Source: Azospirillum brasilense
Lineage (GTDB): Bacteria; Pseudomonadota; Alphaproteobacteria; Azospirillales; Azospirillaceae
Assembly (NCBI RefSeq): GCF_008365405.1
Contig: NZ_QOKV01000006.1
Coordinates: 124,001-188,000, forward strand
Reading direction: 5' to 3'
DNA length: 64,000 nt
Part shown: piece by piece, positions 51,949 through 59,801 of the stretch
How the letters are laid out: every line of letters starts with the position of its first letter
Numbering within the stretch: position 1 is the first letter of the stretch
Position numbers and translations under genes: made by a program
Notes under the pieces: model-generated
The model's database searches: none
What the model was told of the DNA's origin: nothing
Seen by the model: the letters and a program-made list of their open reading frames with translations, nothing else

Positions 51949-52911
51949 ATGCTGGACCTGAAGAACCTGGAAGCCTTCGTATGGATCGCCCGTTTGGGCG
52001 GCTTCCGAGCCGCGGCGGGACGGCTGAACACCACCCAACCGGCCATCTCCGCCCGCATCGCCCAGCTGGAAAAGGAGCTGGGCGTCCAGCTGTTCAACCG
52101 CGGCACGCGGCGGGTGACGTTGACGCTGAAGGGCATGGAGTTGCTGGACCATGCCGAACGGATGCTGACGCTTCAGGCCGAACTGGTCCACGCGGTCGCC
52201 GAATCGACGACCCTGCGCGGGCTGATCCGGCTCGGCGTGGCGGAAACCATCGTCCACACGTGGCTGAGCCGCCTGATCGAACGGCTGCACAACCGCTTCC
52301 CTCTGGTCAGCCTGGAGATCGAGGTCGACACCTCCATCCATCTGCGCAACGGGCTGCTGGCGCACGACCTGGACATCGCCTTCATGTTGGGGCCGGTGGC
52401 CGAGCCGGACATGCGCAACGAGGCGCTGAGCAGCTACCCCATGGCCTGGGTGGCCAGCCCGTCGCTGGACCTGCCCGCCGGGCGGCTGGGGCTGGCCGAT
52501 CTGGCGCGCTACCCGGTCATCACCTTTTCCCGCCAGACCAAGCCGTCGGTGGCCATCCAGCAGATGTTCAAGCGGCCCGGCCTGCCGCCGCTGCGCTTCT
52601 ACGGCAACAGCTCGCTCGCCAGCATCGTGCGGATGACCCTGGACGGCATCGGCATCAGCGCCATCCCGCCCGCGGTGATCGAACGCGAACTGGCCGAGGG
52701 GTTGCTGCGGCTGATCCCGGCGGAAGACCCGCTGCCCGACCTGGACTTCACCATCTGCCACCCGGTGGACAGCGACAACCCTCTGGTGCCCATCGTCGCG
52801 GACATGGCGCTGGAAATCGTTCGGGCGCAACGGCACGGGGCGCCGACTGATAAACGCCGTTTATCGCAAACGATCAAAAATGAAAATTTGACGGATCGGA
52901 CGGATGCGTGA
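51949..52911 (+). CDS. LysR-family regulator, first gene of the 5-oxoproline/D-glutamate operon
   Basis: A 320-residue LysR-type regulator: [51 protein letters not shown], then an effector-binding domain ([52 protein letters not shown]). The starts ATG 51949 and ATG 51931 are both possible. The gene runs straight into the DUF1445 gene on the same strand, so it is probably the local regulator of the transport/5-oxoprolinase genes; it is also divergent from the RND adaptor gene and could control both sides. Confidence 0.9.
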   Translation: MLDLKNLEAFVWIARLGGFRAAAGRLNTTQPAISARIAQLEKELGVQLFNRGTRRVTLTLKGMELLDHAERMLTLQAELVHAVAESTTLRGLIRLGVAETIVHTWLSRLIERLHNRFPLVSLEIEVDTSIHLRNGLLAHDLDIAFMLGPVAEPDMRNEALSSYPMAWVASPSLDLPAGRLGLADLARYPVITFSRQTKPSVAIQQMFKRPGLPPLRFYGNSSLASIVRMTLDGIGISAIPPAVIERELAEGLLRLIPAEDPLPDLDFTICHPVDSDNPLVPIVADMALEIVRAQRHGAPTDKRRLSQTIKNENLTDRTDA

Positions 52912-52954
52912 ACCTTTAGGACGCAACAGTTTGGTCACCGAGGTTTTGCCCGCC

Positions 52955-53818
52955 ATGCAGTCCGTGACCCCAAGCACCGCTTTTCCGCCCGGCGCCCCAT
53001 CCGCCGCCCTGCTGGCGCGTCTGGCGATCCGCCGGGGAGAGCATCGCGGGCCCACCGCCGGACTGGCGCCGGGCCATGTGCAGGCGAACCTCGCCATCGT
53101 TCCCGCCGAGGTCGCCTCCGCCTTCGAGCGCTTCTGCCGCGCCAACCCGGTGCCCTGCCCGTTGCTCGCCGTGTCGCAGCCGGGCGATCACCGCTTCGCG
53201 GAGCTTGGCGCGGACCTCGACCTGCGCACCGACTTCCCGCGCTACCGCGTCTACCGCGATGGCCGGCTGGCCGAGGAACCGGAGGATTTGCTGTCCGTCT
53301 GGCGCGACGATCTGGTCGCCTTCGCCATCGGCTGCTCCTTCTCCTTCGAAGAGGCGCTGCTCGCCGCCGGCCTGCCCGTCCGCCACATCGAGCGCGGTTG
53401 CAACGTGCCGATGTACGTGACGGACCGGGACTGCGTGGCCGTCCCGCCCTTCGCCGGCCGGATGGTGGTGTCGATGCGCCCGATGACGCCCGACCAGGCG
53501 GAACGCGCCGCCGCGGTGACCGGACGTTACGCCGCCGTGCACGGCGCGCCGGTGCACGTCGGTGATCCGGCGGCGCTCGGCATCCGCAACCTGTCGCAGC
53601 CGGAGTTCGGCGACGCCGTTCCGCTCGCCCCGGGCGAGGTCCCCGTCTTCTGGGCCTGCGGCGTCACTCCCCAGGTGGCGCTCGCCGCCGCCCGCCTGCC
53701 CTTCGCCATCGCCCACAGCCCCGGCCACATGCTGGTCACCGACCGGCTGAACGCCGAGCTGGAGGGCGTGTCCCCTTCGGTCGCGCAACTTTTCAGACAA
53801 GAACAGGGAGCTTCATGA
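52955..53818 (+). CDS. DUF1445 hydro-lyase / D-glutamate-cyclase-like protein
   Basis: About 287 residues of the DUF1445 'putative hydro-lyase' family. Signatures: [80 protein letters not shown] and [32 protein letters not shown]. The mammalian homologue DGLUCY converts D-glutamate to 5-oxo-D-proline. Here it precedes a TRAP transporter and all three 5-oxoprolinase subunits, which supports the same reaction. ATG 52955 (GAGG upstream) is used; ATG 52904, overlapping the lysR stop, is an alternative giving 304 residues. Confidence 0.85.
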   Translation: MQSVTPSTAFPPGAPSAALLARLAIRRGEHRGPTAGLAPGHVQANLAIVPAEVASAFERFCRANPVPCPLLAVSQPGDHRFAELGADLDLRTDFPRYRVYRDGRLAEEPEDLLSVWRDDLVAFAIGCSFSFEEALLAAGLPVRHIERGCNVPMYVTDRDCVAVPPFAGRMVVSMRPMTPDQAERAAAVTGRYAAVHGAPVHVGDPAALGIRNLSQPEFGDAVPLAPGEVPVFWACGVTPQVALAAARLPFAIAHSPGHMLVTDRLNAELEGVSPSVAQLFRQEQGAS

Positions 53819-53819
53819 C

Positions 53820-54806
53820 ATGACCGCGATCACCCTGCGGACCCGCCTCGCCGCCGCCGCCTTCGGCATCGGCCTCTGCGCTACCCCGGTCACGGCCTTT
53901 GCCGAGACTTGGGACATGCCGACCCCCTACCCCGACACGAACCTGCACACCATCACGGTGCGCCAGTTCGCCGAGGACGTGAAGGCGGCCACCAACGGCA
54001 AGATCCAGATCACCGTCCATTCCAACGGCTCACTGGTCAAGCATCCGGAGATCAAGCGCGCTGTCCAGTCCGGTCAGGCCCAGATCGGCGAGGTGCTCAT
54101 CAGCTCCTGGGCCAACGAGGATCCGCTCTACGGCCTCGATTCCGTGCCCTTCCTGGCGACCGACTTCGCCGCCTCGAAGAAGCTCTACGAGGTATCCAAG
54201 CCCTACCTGGAGAAGAAGCTGGAGCGTCAGCGCCTGAAGCTCCTCTATTCGATCCCGTGGCCGCCGCAGGGCCTCTACGTGAAGCAGGAGATCGGCTCGG
54301 TCGCCGACCTGAAGGGGCAGAAGTTCCGCGCCTACAACCCGGCGACCACCCGCATCGCCGAGCTGGCCGGCGCCGTGCCGACCAAGATCGAGGCCGCCGA
54401 GGTGTCGCAGGCCTTCGGCACCGGCATCGTCACCGCCATGATGACCTCCGCCGCCACCGGCGTTGACACCAAGGCGTGGGACTTCGTGAACGTCTATTAC
54501 GACGTGCAGGCTTGGCTGCCGCGCAACATGGTGTTCGTCAGCACCGAGGTCTGGAAGGGCCTGGACGACGCCACGAAGAAGGCCGTCGAGCAGGCTGCCG
54601 CCAAGGCCGAGGCCACCGGCTGGACCGAGTGGGAGAAGAAGACGGCGGAGCTGAACCAGACCCTGTCCGGCAACGGCATGAAGGTGCTGACCCCGTCTCC
54701 GGCGATCAAGGACGGCTTCGCCGCCATCGGCAAGACGATGACCGACGAGTGGACCAAGGCCGCCGGCGCCGACGGCGAGGCGATCGTTTCGGCCTTCCGG
54801 AAGTAA
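53820..54806 (+). CDS. TRAP transporter substrate-binding protein (DctP family)
   Basis: A 328-residue periplasmic binding protein with a signal peptide (LRTRLAAAAFGIGLCATPVTAFAE). The DctP pattern is clear: TVRQFAEDVKAATNGKIQITVHSNGSLVKHPEIKRAVQSGQAQIGE, VADLKGQKFRAYNPATTRIAE with the carboxylate-binding Arg region, and QAFGTGIVTAMMTSAATGVD. GGGAG lies 9 bases before ATG 53820. Together with the DctQ and DctM genes downstream it forms a complete TRAP importer; operon context suggests 5-oxoproline, D-glutamate or a related acid as substrate. Confidence 0.93.
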   Translation: MTAITLRTRLAAAAFGIGLCATPVTAFAETWDMPTPYPDTNLHTITVRQFAEDVKAATNGKIQITVHSNGSLVKHPEIKRAVQSGQAQIGEVLISSWANEDPLYGLDSVPFLATDFAASKKLYEVSKPYLEKKLERQRLKLLYSIPWPPQGLYVKQEIGSVADLKGQKFRAYNPATTRIAELAGAVPTKIEAAEVSQAFGTGIVTAMMTSAATGVDTKAWDFVNVYYDVQAWLPRNMVFVSTEVWKGLDDATKKAVEQAAAKAEATGWTEWEKKTAELNQTLSGNGMKVLTPSPAIKDGFAAIGKTMTDEWTKAAGADGEAIVSAFRK

Positions 54807-54817
54807 GCGGCGCCGCT

Positions 54818-54908
54818 TGCCCCCTTCCCAACCTCCCCCCGCTGCGCAGGGGGAGGAGATTTAAACTCCCTCCCCTGCGTTAGCGGGGGAGGGCCGGGGT
54901 GGGGGCAA
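54818..54908. repeat. Extended inverted repeat between dctP- and dctQ-like genes
   Basis: Outer arms TTGCCCCC (54818-54825) and GGGGGCAA (54901-54908) enclose two further hairpins: CTCCCCCCGC/GCAGGGGGAG (about 54832-54855) and CCCTCCCC...GGGGGAGGG (about 54867-54893). It is a REP-type extragenic palindrome inside the operon and could protect the upstream binding-protein mRNA or partly terminate transcription, giving more binding protein than membrane subunits. Confidence 0.7.
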
Positions 54909-54964
54909 TACGCCCACCACCAAAAAAAACTCCCCCGCCCGCCCTACCCGGAGGTGGTCGCGCC

Positions 54965-55474
54965 ATGCGCACCGCATTGACCTTCCTTTACCGCACCGCC
55001 GAGATCCTGGGCGCGGTGTTCCTGGTGCTGATCGCCGTGCTGATCGTGTCCCAGGTCTTCGCCCGGCTGGCCAGCCGCATGGTGCCGGGAGCCGACGAGC
55101 TGGCCGGCTACTGCATGGCCGCCTCCTTCTTCCTGATGCTCGGTCCGGCGCTGCGCCGCGGCGCGCACATCCGCGTCGGTGTGCTGGTGGACCGGCTGCG
55201 CGGCGGCCCCCGCCGTGTCGTGGAGTTGATCTGCCTCGGCTTCGGCACGGCGCTCAGCGGCTATTTCGCGTGGTACTGGCTGCGCATGACCTACGATTCC
55301 TACGATTTCGGCGATCTGGGACAGGGCGTTCTGCCCATCCCGCTGTGGATTCCGCAGGCTGCCATGGGCGTCGGGCTGGTCATTCTGGTGATCGCCTTCC
55401 TCGACGACCTGCTGGCGGTGATCCGGGGGCGCGAGGCGTCCTACCAAAGCGCCGGCATGCAGAGCGAGGGCTGA
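54965..55474 (+). CDS. TRAP transporter small permease (DctQ family)
   Basis: A 169-residue inner-membrane protein with four hydrophobic helices, the normal size for DctQ. Characteristic pieces are FLVLIAVLIVSQVFARLASRMVPGADELAGYCMAASFFLMLGPALRRGAHIRVGVLVDRL and a final VILVIAFLDDLLAVIRG. ATG 54965 follows a CGGAGGTGG ribosome-binding site. It is separated from dctP by an extended inverted repeat and followed after 3 bases by dctM. Confidence 0.92.
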   Translation: MRTALTFLYRTAEILGAVFLVLIAVLIVSQVFARLASRMVPGADELAGYCMAASFFLMLGPALRRGAHIRVGVLVDRLRGGPRRVVELICLGFGTALSGYFAWYWLRMTYDSYDFGDLGQGVLPIPLWIPQAAMGVGLVILVIAFLDDLLAVIRGREASYQSAGMQSEG

Positions 55475-55477
55475 CCC

Positions 55478-56779
55478 ATGGACCAGACGACCGCATCCAT
55501 CGTCGTCGTGGTGACGATGCTCCTGATGCTGGGGACCGGCATCTGGGTGGCGCTGGCGCTGGCCGGCGTCGGCTTCGTCGCCATGGCGCTGTTCACCACC
55601 CGCCCCGTCGGCATGGTCATGGCGACCAACATCTGGGGCGCCAGCACGAGCTGGACCCTGACCGCCCTGCCCCTGTTCATCTGGATGGGCGAGATCCTGT
55701 TCCGAACACGCATTTCGTCCGACATGTTCAAGGGGTTGGCGCCTTGGACGGGCTGGCTGCCGGGACGGCTGATGCACGTCAACATCGTCGGCTGCACGAT
55801 CTTCGCCGCCGTCTCCGGCTCCTCCGCGGCGACCGCCGCGACCATTGGGCGGATGACCATCCCGGAGCTGACCCGGCGCGGCTACGACCCGATGATGATC
55901 GTCGGCTCGCTGGCCGGCGCCGGCACGCTGGGCCTGCTGATCCCGCCCTCGATCATCATGATCGTCTACGGCGTGGCGGCGGACGTGTCCATCGCCCGCC
56001 TGTTCATCGCCGGCGTCATTCCGGGCATCGTGCTGACTGGACTGTTCATGCTCTATGTGGGCGGCTGGTCGCTGTTGAACCCCAACCGGGTGCCGCCGCG
56101 GGAGGCGCGCCAGAGCTTCGCGGAGAAGATCCGCGACACCGGGTCGCTGATCCCGGTCATGCTGCTGATCGTCGGGGTGCTCGGCTCCATCTACGCGGGC
56201 ATCGCCACGCCGACCGAGGCGGCGGGCATCGGCGTTCTGGGGTCGCTGGTGCTGGCCATGGTCACCGGCACGATGAGCTGGGCGACCTTTCGCGACAGCG
56301 TGATGGGGGCGGCGCACACCTCCTGCATGATCGGCTTCATCCTGGCGGGGGCGGCCTTCCTGACCGTCGCCATGGGCTACACCGGCATTCCGCGCCTGCT
56401 GGCGGAATGGATCACCTCCATGCAGCTCTCCACCGCGGCGCTGCTGGTCGTGCTGACCCTGTTCTTCATCGTCATGGGCTGCTTCCTCGACGGCATCTCG
56501 ATGGTCGTGCTGACGACCTCGGTCATCCTGCCGATGGTGCAGAACGCCGGGATCGACCTGCTGTGGTTCGGCATCTACATCATCATCGTGGTGGAGATGG
56601 CGCAGATCACCCCGCCGGTGGGCTTTAACCTGTTCGTCCTGCAATCGATGACGGGCAAGAGCATCTTCACCGTCGGCAAGGCCAGCCTGCCCTTCTTCCT
56701 GATGATGATCGTCATGGTGGCCCTGCTCTGGATCTTCCCGGGCATGGTGACGTGGCTGCCCTCGCTGATGATTGGGTGA
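55478..56779 (+). CDS. TRAP transporter large permease (DctM family)
   Basis: A 433-residue, 12-helix membrane protein that forms the Na+-coupled transport channel. The DctM signature is complete: GCTIFAAVSGSSAATAATIGRMTIPELTRRGYDP, then GTLGLLIPPSIIMIVYGVAADVSIARLFIAG and GIATPTEAAGIGVLGSL, with QITPPVGFNLFVLQSMTG near the end. It closes the P-Q-M transporter set, and the next gene (pxpB-like) begins 11 bases later. Confidence 0.95.
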   Translation: MDQTTASIVVVVTMLLMLGTGIWVALALAGVGFVAMALFTTRPVGMVMATNIWGASTSWTLTALPLFIWMGEILFRTRISSDMFKGLAPWTGWLPGRLMHVNIVGCTIFAAVSGSSAATAATIGRMTIPELTRRGYDPMMIVGSLAGAGTLGLLIPPSIIMIVYGVAADVSIARLFIAGVIPGIVLTGLFMLYVGGWSLLNPNRVPPREARQSFAEKIRDTGSLIPVMLLIVGVLGSIYAGIATPTEAAGIGVLGSLVLAMVTGTMSWATFRDSVMGAAHTSCMIGFILAGAAFLTVAMGYTGIPRLLAEWITSMQLSTAALLVVLTLFFIVMGCFLDGISMVVLTTSVILPMVQNAGIDLLWFGIYIIIVVEMAQITPPVGFNLFVLQSMTGKSIFTVGKASLPFFLMMIVMVALLWIFPGMVTWLPSLMIG

Positions 56780-56790
56780 GGAGCGGCATC

Positions 56791-57513
56791 ATGGACGTCC
56801 GTTTCACCACGGCGGGCGACACGGCCTTCAACGTGGAGTTCGGCGAGGGCATCGACCGCCCCACCAACGCCCGCGTCATGGCTCTGCACGCCCGCCTGAA
56901 ATCCGCCGCCCCGCCGGGCCTGGTGGAGACGGTGCCGACCTTCCGCTCGCTCCAGGTCGTCTACGACCCGATCGCGACGAGCCGCCGGGAGATCCAGGCC
57001 GCCGTCGAGGCGGAACTGGCCCACGCCGATGAGGCGCCGACCGCAGGAACCCTGTGGCGCCTGCCCGTCTGCTACGACCCGGATCTCGGCCCGGACCTAG
57101 TGGAGCTGTCCGCGTCGCTCGGCCTGTCGGCGGAGCGGCTGATCGCCCTGCACGGATCGACGGAGTATTTCGTCTACATGCTGGGCTTCATGCCGGGCTT
57201 CGCCTACATGGGCGACCTGCCGGAGGAGCTGGAGAAACCGCGGCGCAGCGAGCCGCGGGTCCGCGTGCCGGCGGGCTCCGTCGCCACTGCCGGGCGGCTG
57301 ACCACCGTCTATCCGTGGGAGAGCCCCGGCGGCTGGCATCTGATCGGGCGCTGTCCGGTGCCACTCTACGACGGCTCCCGCCCCTCCCCGGTCCTGCTCG
57401 CCGCGGGCGACCGGGTGCGGTTTGAGGCGGTGGACCGCGCCCGCTTCGACGCCCTGTCGGCCGAGGCCGCCACCGGCCGCTTCGATCCCGACACGCTGAG
57501 GGCCACGTCATGA
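56791..57513 (+). CDS. pxpB: 5-oxoprolinase subunit PxpB (KipI family)
   Basis: A 240-residue homologue of B. subtilis KipI and E. coli PxpB (YbgJ), part of the ATP-dependent 5-oxoprolinase that opens 5-oxoproline to glutamate. Core motif: STEYFVYMLGFMPGFAYMGDLP, then RVRVPAGSVATAGRLTTVYPWESPGGWHLIGR, both diagnostic. ATG 56791 (GAGGAGCGG upstream) begins the conserved N-terminus. It overlaps pxpC by 4 bases (ATGA). Confidence 0.93.
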   Translation: MDVRFTTAGDTAFNVEFGEGIDRPTNARVMALHARLKSAAPPGLVETVPTFRSLQVVYDPIATSRREIQAAVEAELAHADEAPTAGTLWRLPVCYDPDLGPDLVELSASLGLSAERLIALHGSTEYFVYMLGFMPGFAYMGDLPEELEKPRRSEPRVRVPAGSVATAGRLTTVYPWESPGGWHLIGRCPVPLYDGSRPSPVLLAAGDRVRFEAVDRARFDALSAEAATGRFDPDTLRATS

Positions 57514-58607
57514 GCGCTTCCCGCCTCACGCCCTGTCTCACCGTTGTCCGGCCGGGGTTGTTCGCCACCATCCAGGACCTCGGCCGCTTCGGCCACCAGG
57601 AACTCGGCATGCCGGTGGCCGGCGCGCTCGACCCCATCGCCCTGCGCCTCGCCAACGCGCTGGTCGGCAACCCGCCGGGCACGGCGGGGGTGGAGATCGC
57701 CCTGCTCGGCCCGGCGCTGAAGGTGGAGGCCGACGGCGTGCGCGTCGCCGTCGTCGGTCCCATGGCGCTGAGCCTGGAGCGCGAGGGGCAATCGCCCCAA
57801 CCCCTGGAATCCCACCGCAGCCACACGCTGGCGCGCGGCGACGTGCTGAAGCTGGGCGCCGTCACCGGAGCGGCGGTCGCCTATCTGGCGGTGGCCGGCG
57901 GCTTCGCGCTGGAGCCGTTCCTGGGCAGCCTGTCCACCTATGTGCGCGCCGGCATCGGACCGCTCGGCGGCAAGCCGCTGGGCGACGGGACGCGCCTGCC
58001 GCTCCACCGCAACGACGCCCCGCCGGGCGCCGACGTGGAGTTGCCGGAGCCGCCGGATTACGACGGCGGGCCGGTGCGGGTGGTGCTCGGCCCGCAGGAG
58101 GACCGCTTCACGGCGGAGGCGGTGGAGACGTTCCTGTCCGCCGGCTACCGCGTCGGCAAGGACGCCGACCGCATGGGCCTTCGGCTCGACGGGCCGACGC
58201 TGGCTCACACCGGCTCCGCGGACATTCCGTCGGACGGGCTGGTCACCGGCTCGATCCAGGTGCCGGGCAACGGCCAGCCGATCCTTCTGCTGAACGACCA
58301 CCAGACGGCGGGCGGCTACGCCAAGATCGCCACGGTGATCTCCGCCGACCTGCCCCGCGTCGGCCGGCTGAGCCCCGGCGGCGGCCTCAGCTTCCGCGCC
58401 GTCACGGTGGAAGAGGCGGAGGCCATCCGGCGGCGCCAGGAACAGACCATCGCCGCCTGGGTCCGCGCCATCCGACCGGTGCGCCCGGCGGGCGGCGTCG
58501 ATCTGGAGGCGCTCTACGCGGAAAACCTGGTGTCCGGGGTCGTCGACATCGTCAACGGCAACGGCGACATTCTGAACCAAGAACAGATGTGCGGGAGGGC
58601 ACCATGA
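57510..58607 (+). CDS. pxpC: 5-oxoprolinase subunit PxpC (KipA / biotin-dependent-carboxyltransferase-like)
   Basis: A 365-residue homologue of KipA/PxpC (YbgK). Family pieces: GLFATIQDLGRFGHQELGMPVAGALDPIALRLANALVGNPPG near the N-terminus, LAVAGGFALEPFLGSLSTYVRAGIGPLGGKPL in the middle, and DRMGLRLDGPTLAHTG. Fusions of PxpB and PxpC domains occur in urea amidolyase, but here the genes are separate, as in E. coli. A C-terminal extension (NLVSGVVDIVNGNGDILNQEQ) follows the domain. It overlaps pxpA by 4 bases. Confidence 0.93.
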   Translation: MSASRLTPCLTVVRPGLFATIQDLGRFGHQELGMPVAGALDPIALRLANALVGNPPGTAGVEIALLGPALKVEADGVRVAVVGPMALSLEREGQSPQPLESHRSHTLARGDVLKLGAVTGAAVAYLAVAGGFALEPFLGSLSTYVRAGIGPLGGKPLGDGTRLPLHRNDAPPGADVELPEPPDYDGGPVRVVLGPQEDRFTAEAVETFLSAGYRVGKDADRMGLRLDGPTLAHTGSADIPSDGLVTGSIQVPGNGQPILLLNDHQTAGGYAKIATVISADLPRVGRLSPGGGLSFRAVTVEEAEAIRRRQEQTIAAWVRAIRPVRPAGGVDLEALYAENLVSGVVDIVNGNGDILNQEQMCGRAP

Positions 58608-59383
58608 CCATCACCGTGAACCTGAACGCCGACCTGGGCGAAGGCTTCGGCGCCTACGATATCGGCGACGATGACTCCATGCTGGGCATCGTCGCCTCCG
58701 CCAACATCGCCTGCGGTTTCCACGCCGGCGACCCGCTGGTGATGACGCGGACCGTCCGGAACGCGGTTGCGAAGGGCGTCAGCCTGGGCGCCCACCCCTC
58801 CTACCCCGACCTCCAGGGCTTCGGGCGCCGCCCCTTGCGGATGTCGGCGGCGGAGGTCGAGGCGATGGTCGCCTACCAGATCGGCGCGCTGATGGGCATC
58901 GCCGCCACCGCCGGCGGTTCCGTCACCCATGTGAAGGCGCACGGCGCGCTAAACAACATGGCGGCGGTCGACGAGTCGCTCGCCCTGGCGATCGGCCGGG
59001 CGATCAAGGGCGTCGATCCCTCGCTGATCTACCTCGCCACCGCCGGCTCGGAGATGGCGCGGGCCGGGCGGACGCTGGGGCTTCCCACGGCGGAGGAGGT
59101 CTTCGCCGACCGCGCCTATGACGACAACGGAAACCTCGTGCCGCGCGGTCAGCCCGGCGCGATGGTCCACGACCCAGACGTGGCGGCCGCCAACGTCCTG
59201 CGCATGCTGGAGGAGGGCGTGATCCTGTCGGTCACCGGCACGCGCATTCCCTGCACCGTCCATTCCGTCTGCGTCCACGGCGACGAGCCGAGCGCAGTCG
59301 CCATGGCCGGCAACCTGCGCCGCACGCTGGAGGCCAAGGGGGTCCGCATCGTCCCCCTGCCGGAGTTGCGGGACCGCTTCTAG
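58604..59383 (+). CDS. pxpA: 5-oxoprolinase subunit PxpA (LamB/YcsF family)
   Basis: A 259-residue LamB/YcsF protein, the third subunit of the bacterial 5-oxoprolinase. Signatures are VNLNADLGEGFGAYDIGDDD, ANIACGFHAGDPLVMTRTV, LGAHPSYPDLQGFGRRPL, VKAHGALNNM and SVCVHGDEPSAVAMAGNLRR. GGGAGGGCACC precedes the ATG, which overlaps the pxpC stop. It is the last gene of the operon, 10 bases from the convergent response-regulator gene. Confidence 0.95.
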   Translation: MTITVNLNADLGEGFGAYDIGDDDSMLGIVASANIACGFHAGDPLVMTRTVRNAVAKGVSLGAHPSYPDLQGFGRRPLRMSAAEVEAMVAYQIGALMGIAATAGGSVTHVKAHGALNNMAAVDESLALAIGRAIKGVDPSLIYLATAGSEMARAGRTLGLPTAEEVFADRAYDDNGNLVPRGQPGAMVHDPDVAAANVLRMLEEGVILSVTGTRIPCTVHSVCVHGDEPSAVAMAGNLRRTLEAKGVRIVPLPELRDRF

Positions 59384-59393
59384 GAAAAGGCGA

Positions 59394-59801
59394 TCATGCC
59401 GGCCGCAGCTTCGCCGCCTGGGCGAGGCTGGCGAGCGTGTCCAGGATGATCTGCGGGCTGACCGGCTTGCGCAGCACCACCAGCGGCTGCCAGCGATCGG
59501 ACGTCAGGTCGTCCTCTCCCGCCTCCATCGACAGGAAGCCGGTCATCACCAGGATCGGCAGCCCCGCGGCCCTGATCCGCAACTCGCGGATCAGGGCGCG
59601 GCCGTCCATCCGCGGCATGCGCAGATCGGTGATGACGAGGTCGGCGGGATCGGCGCTGTAGCGCTCCAGCCCCTCCTGCCCGTCCTGGGCCAGGGTCACG
59701 CGATATCCCTTGCGGGACAGGAAATCCTCCAGCGCCATGGCGGCCAAGGCTTCGTCCTCGGCCACCAGAACATGCAACGGAGCGATGACGGGGTCAGGCA
59801 T
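59394..59801 (-). CDS. Response regulator partner of the ethylene-receptor-like kinase
   Basis: A 135-residue receiver domain without an output domain. The acidic pair is in VAEDEA, the phosphorylation site is Asp59 (LVITDLRMP) and the conserved lysine lies in VVLRKPVSP. The ATG at 59801 lies inside the last codons of the kinase gene (8-base overlap), so the two are co-translated. Phosphate probably passes on through protein contacts or a phosphorelay, since no DNA-binding part exists. Confidence 0.9.
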   Translation of the reverse strand: MPDPVIAPLHVLVAEDEALAAMALEDFLSRKGYRVTLAQDGQEGLERYSADPADLVITDLRMPRMDGRALIRELRIRAAGLPILVMTGFLSMEAGEDDLTSDRWQPLVVLRKPVSPQIILDTLASLAQAAKLRPA

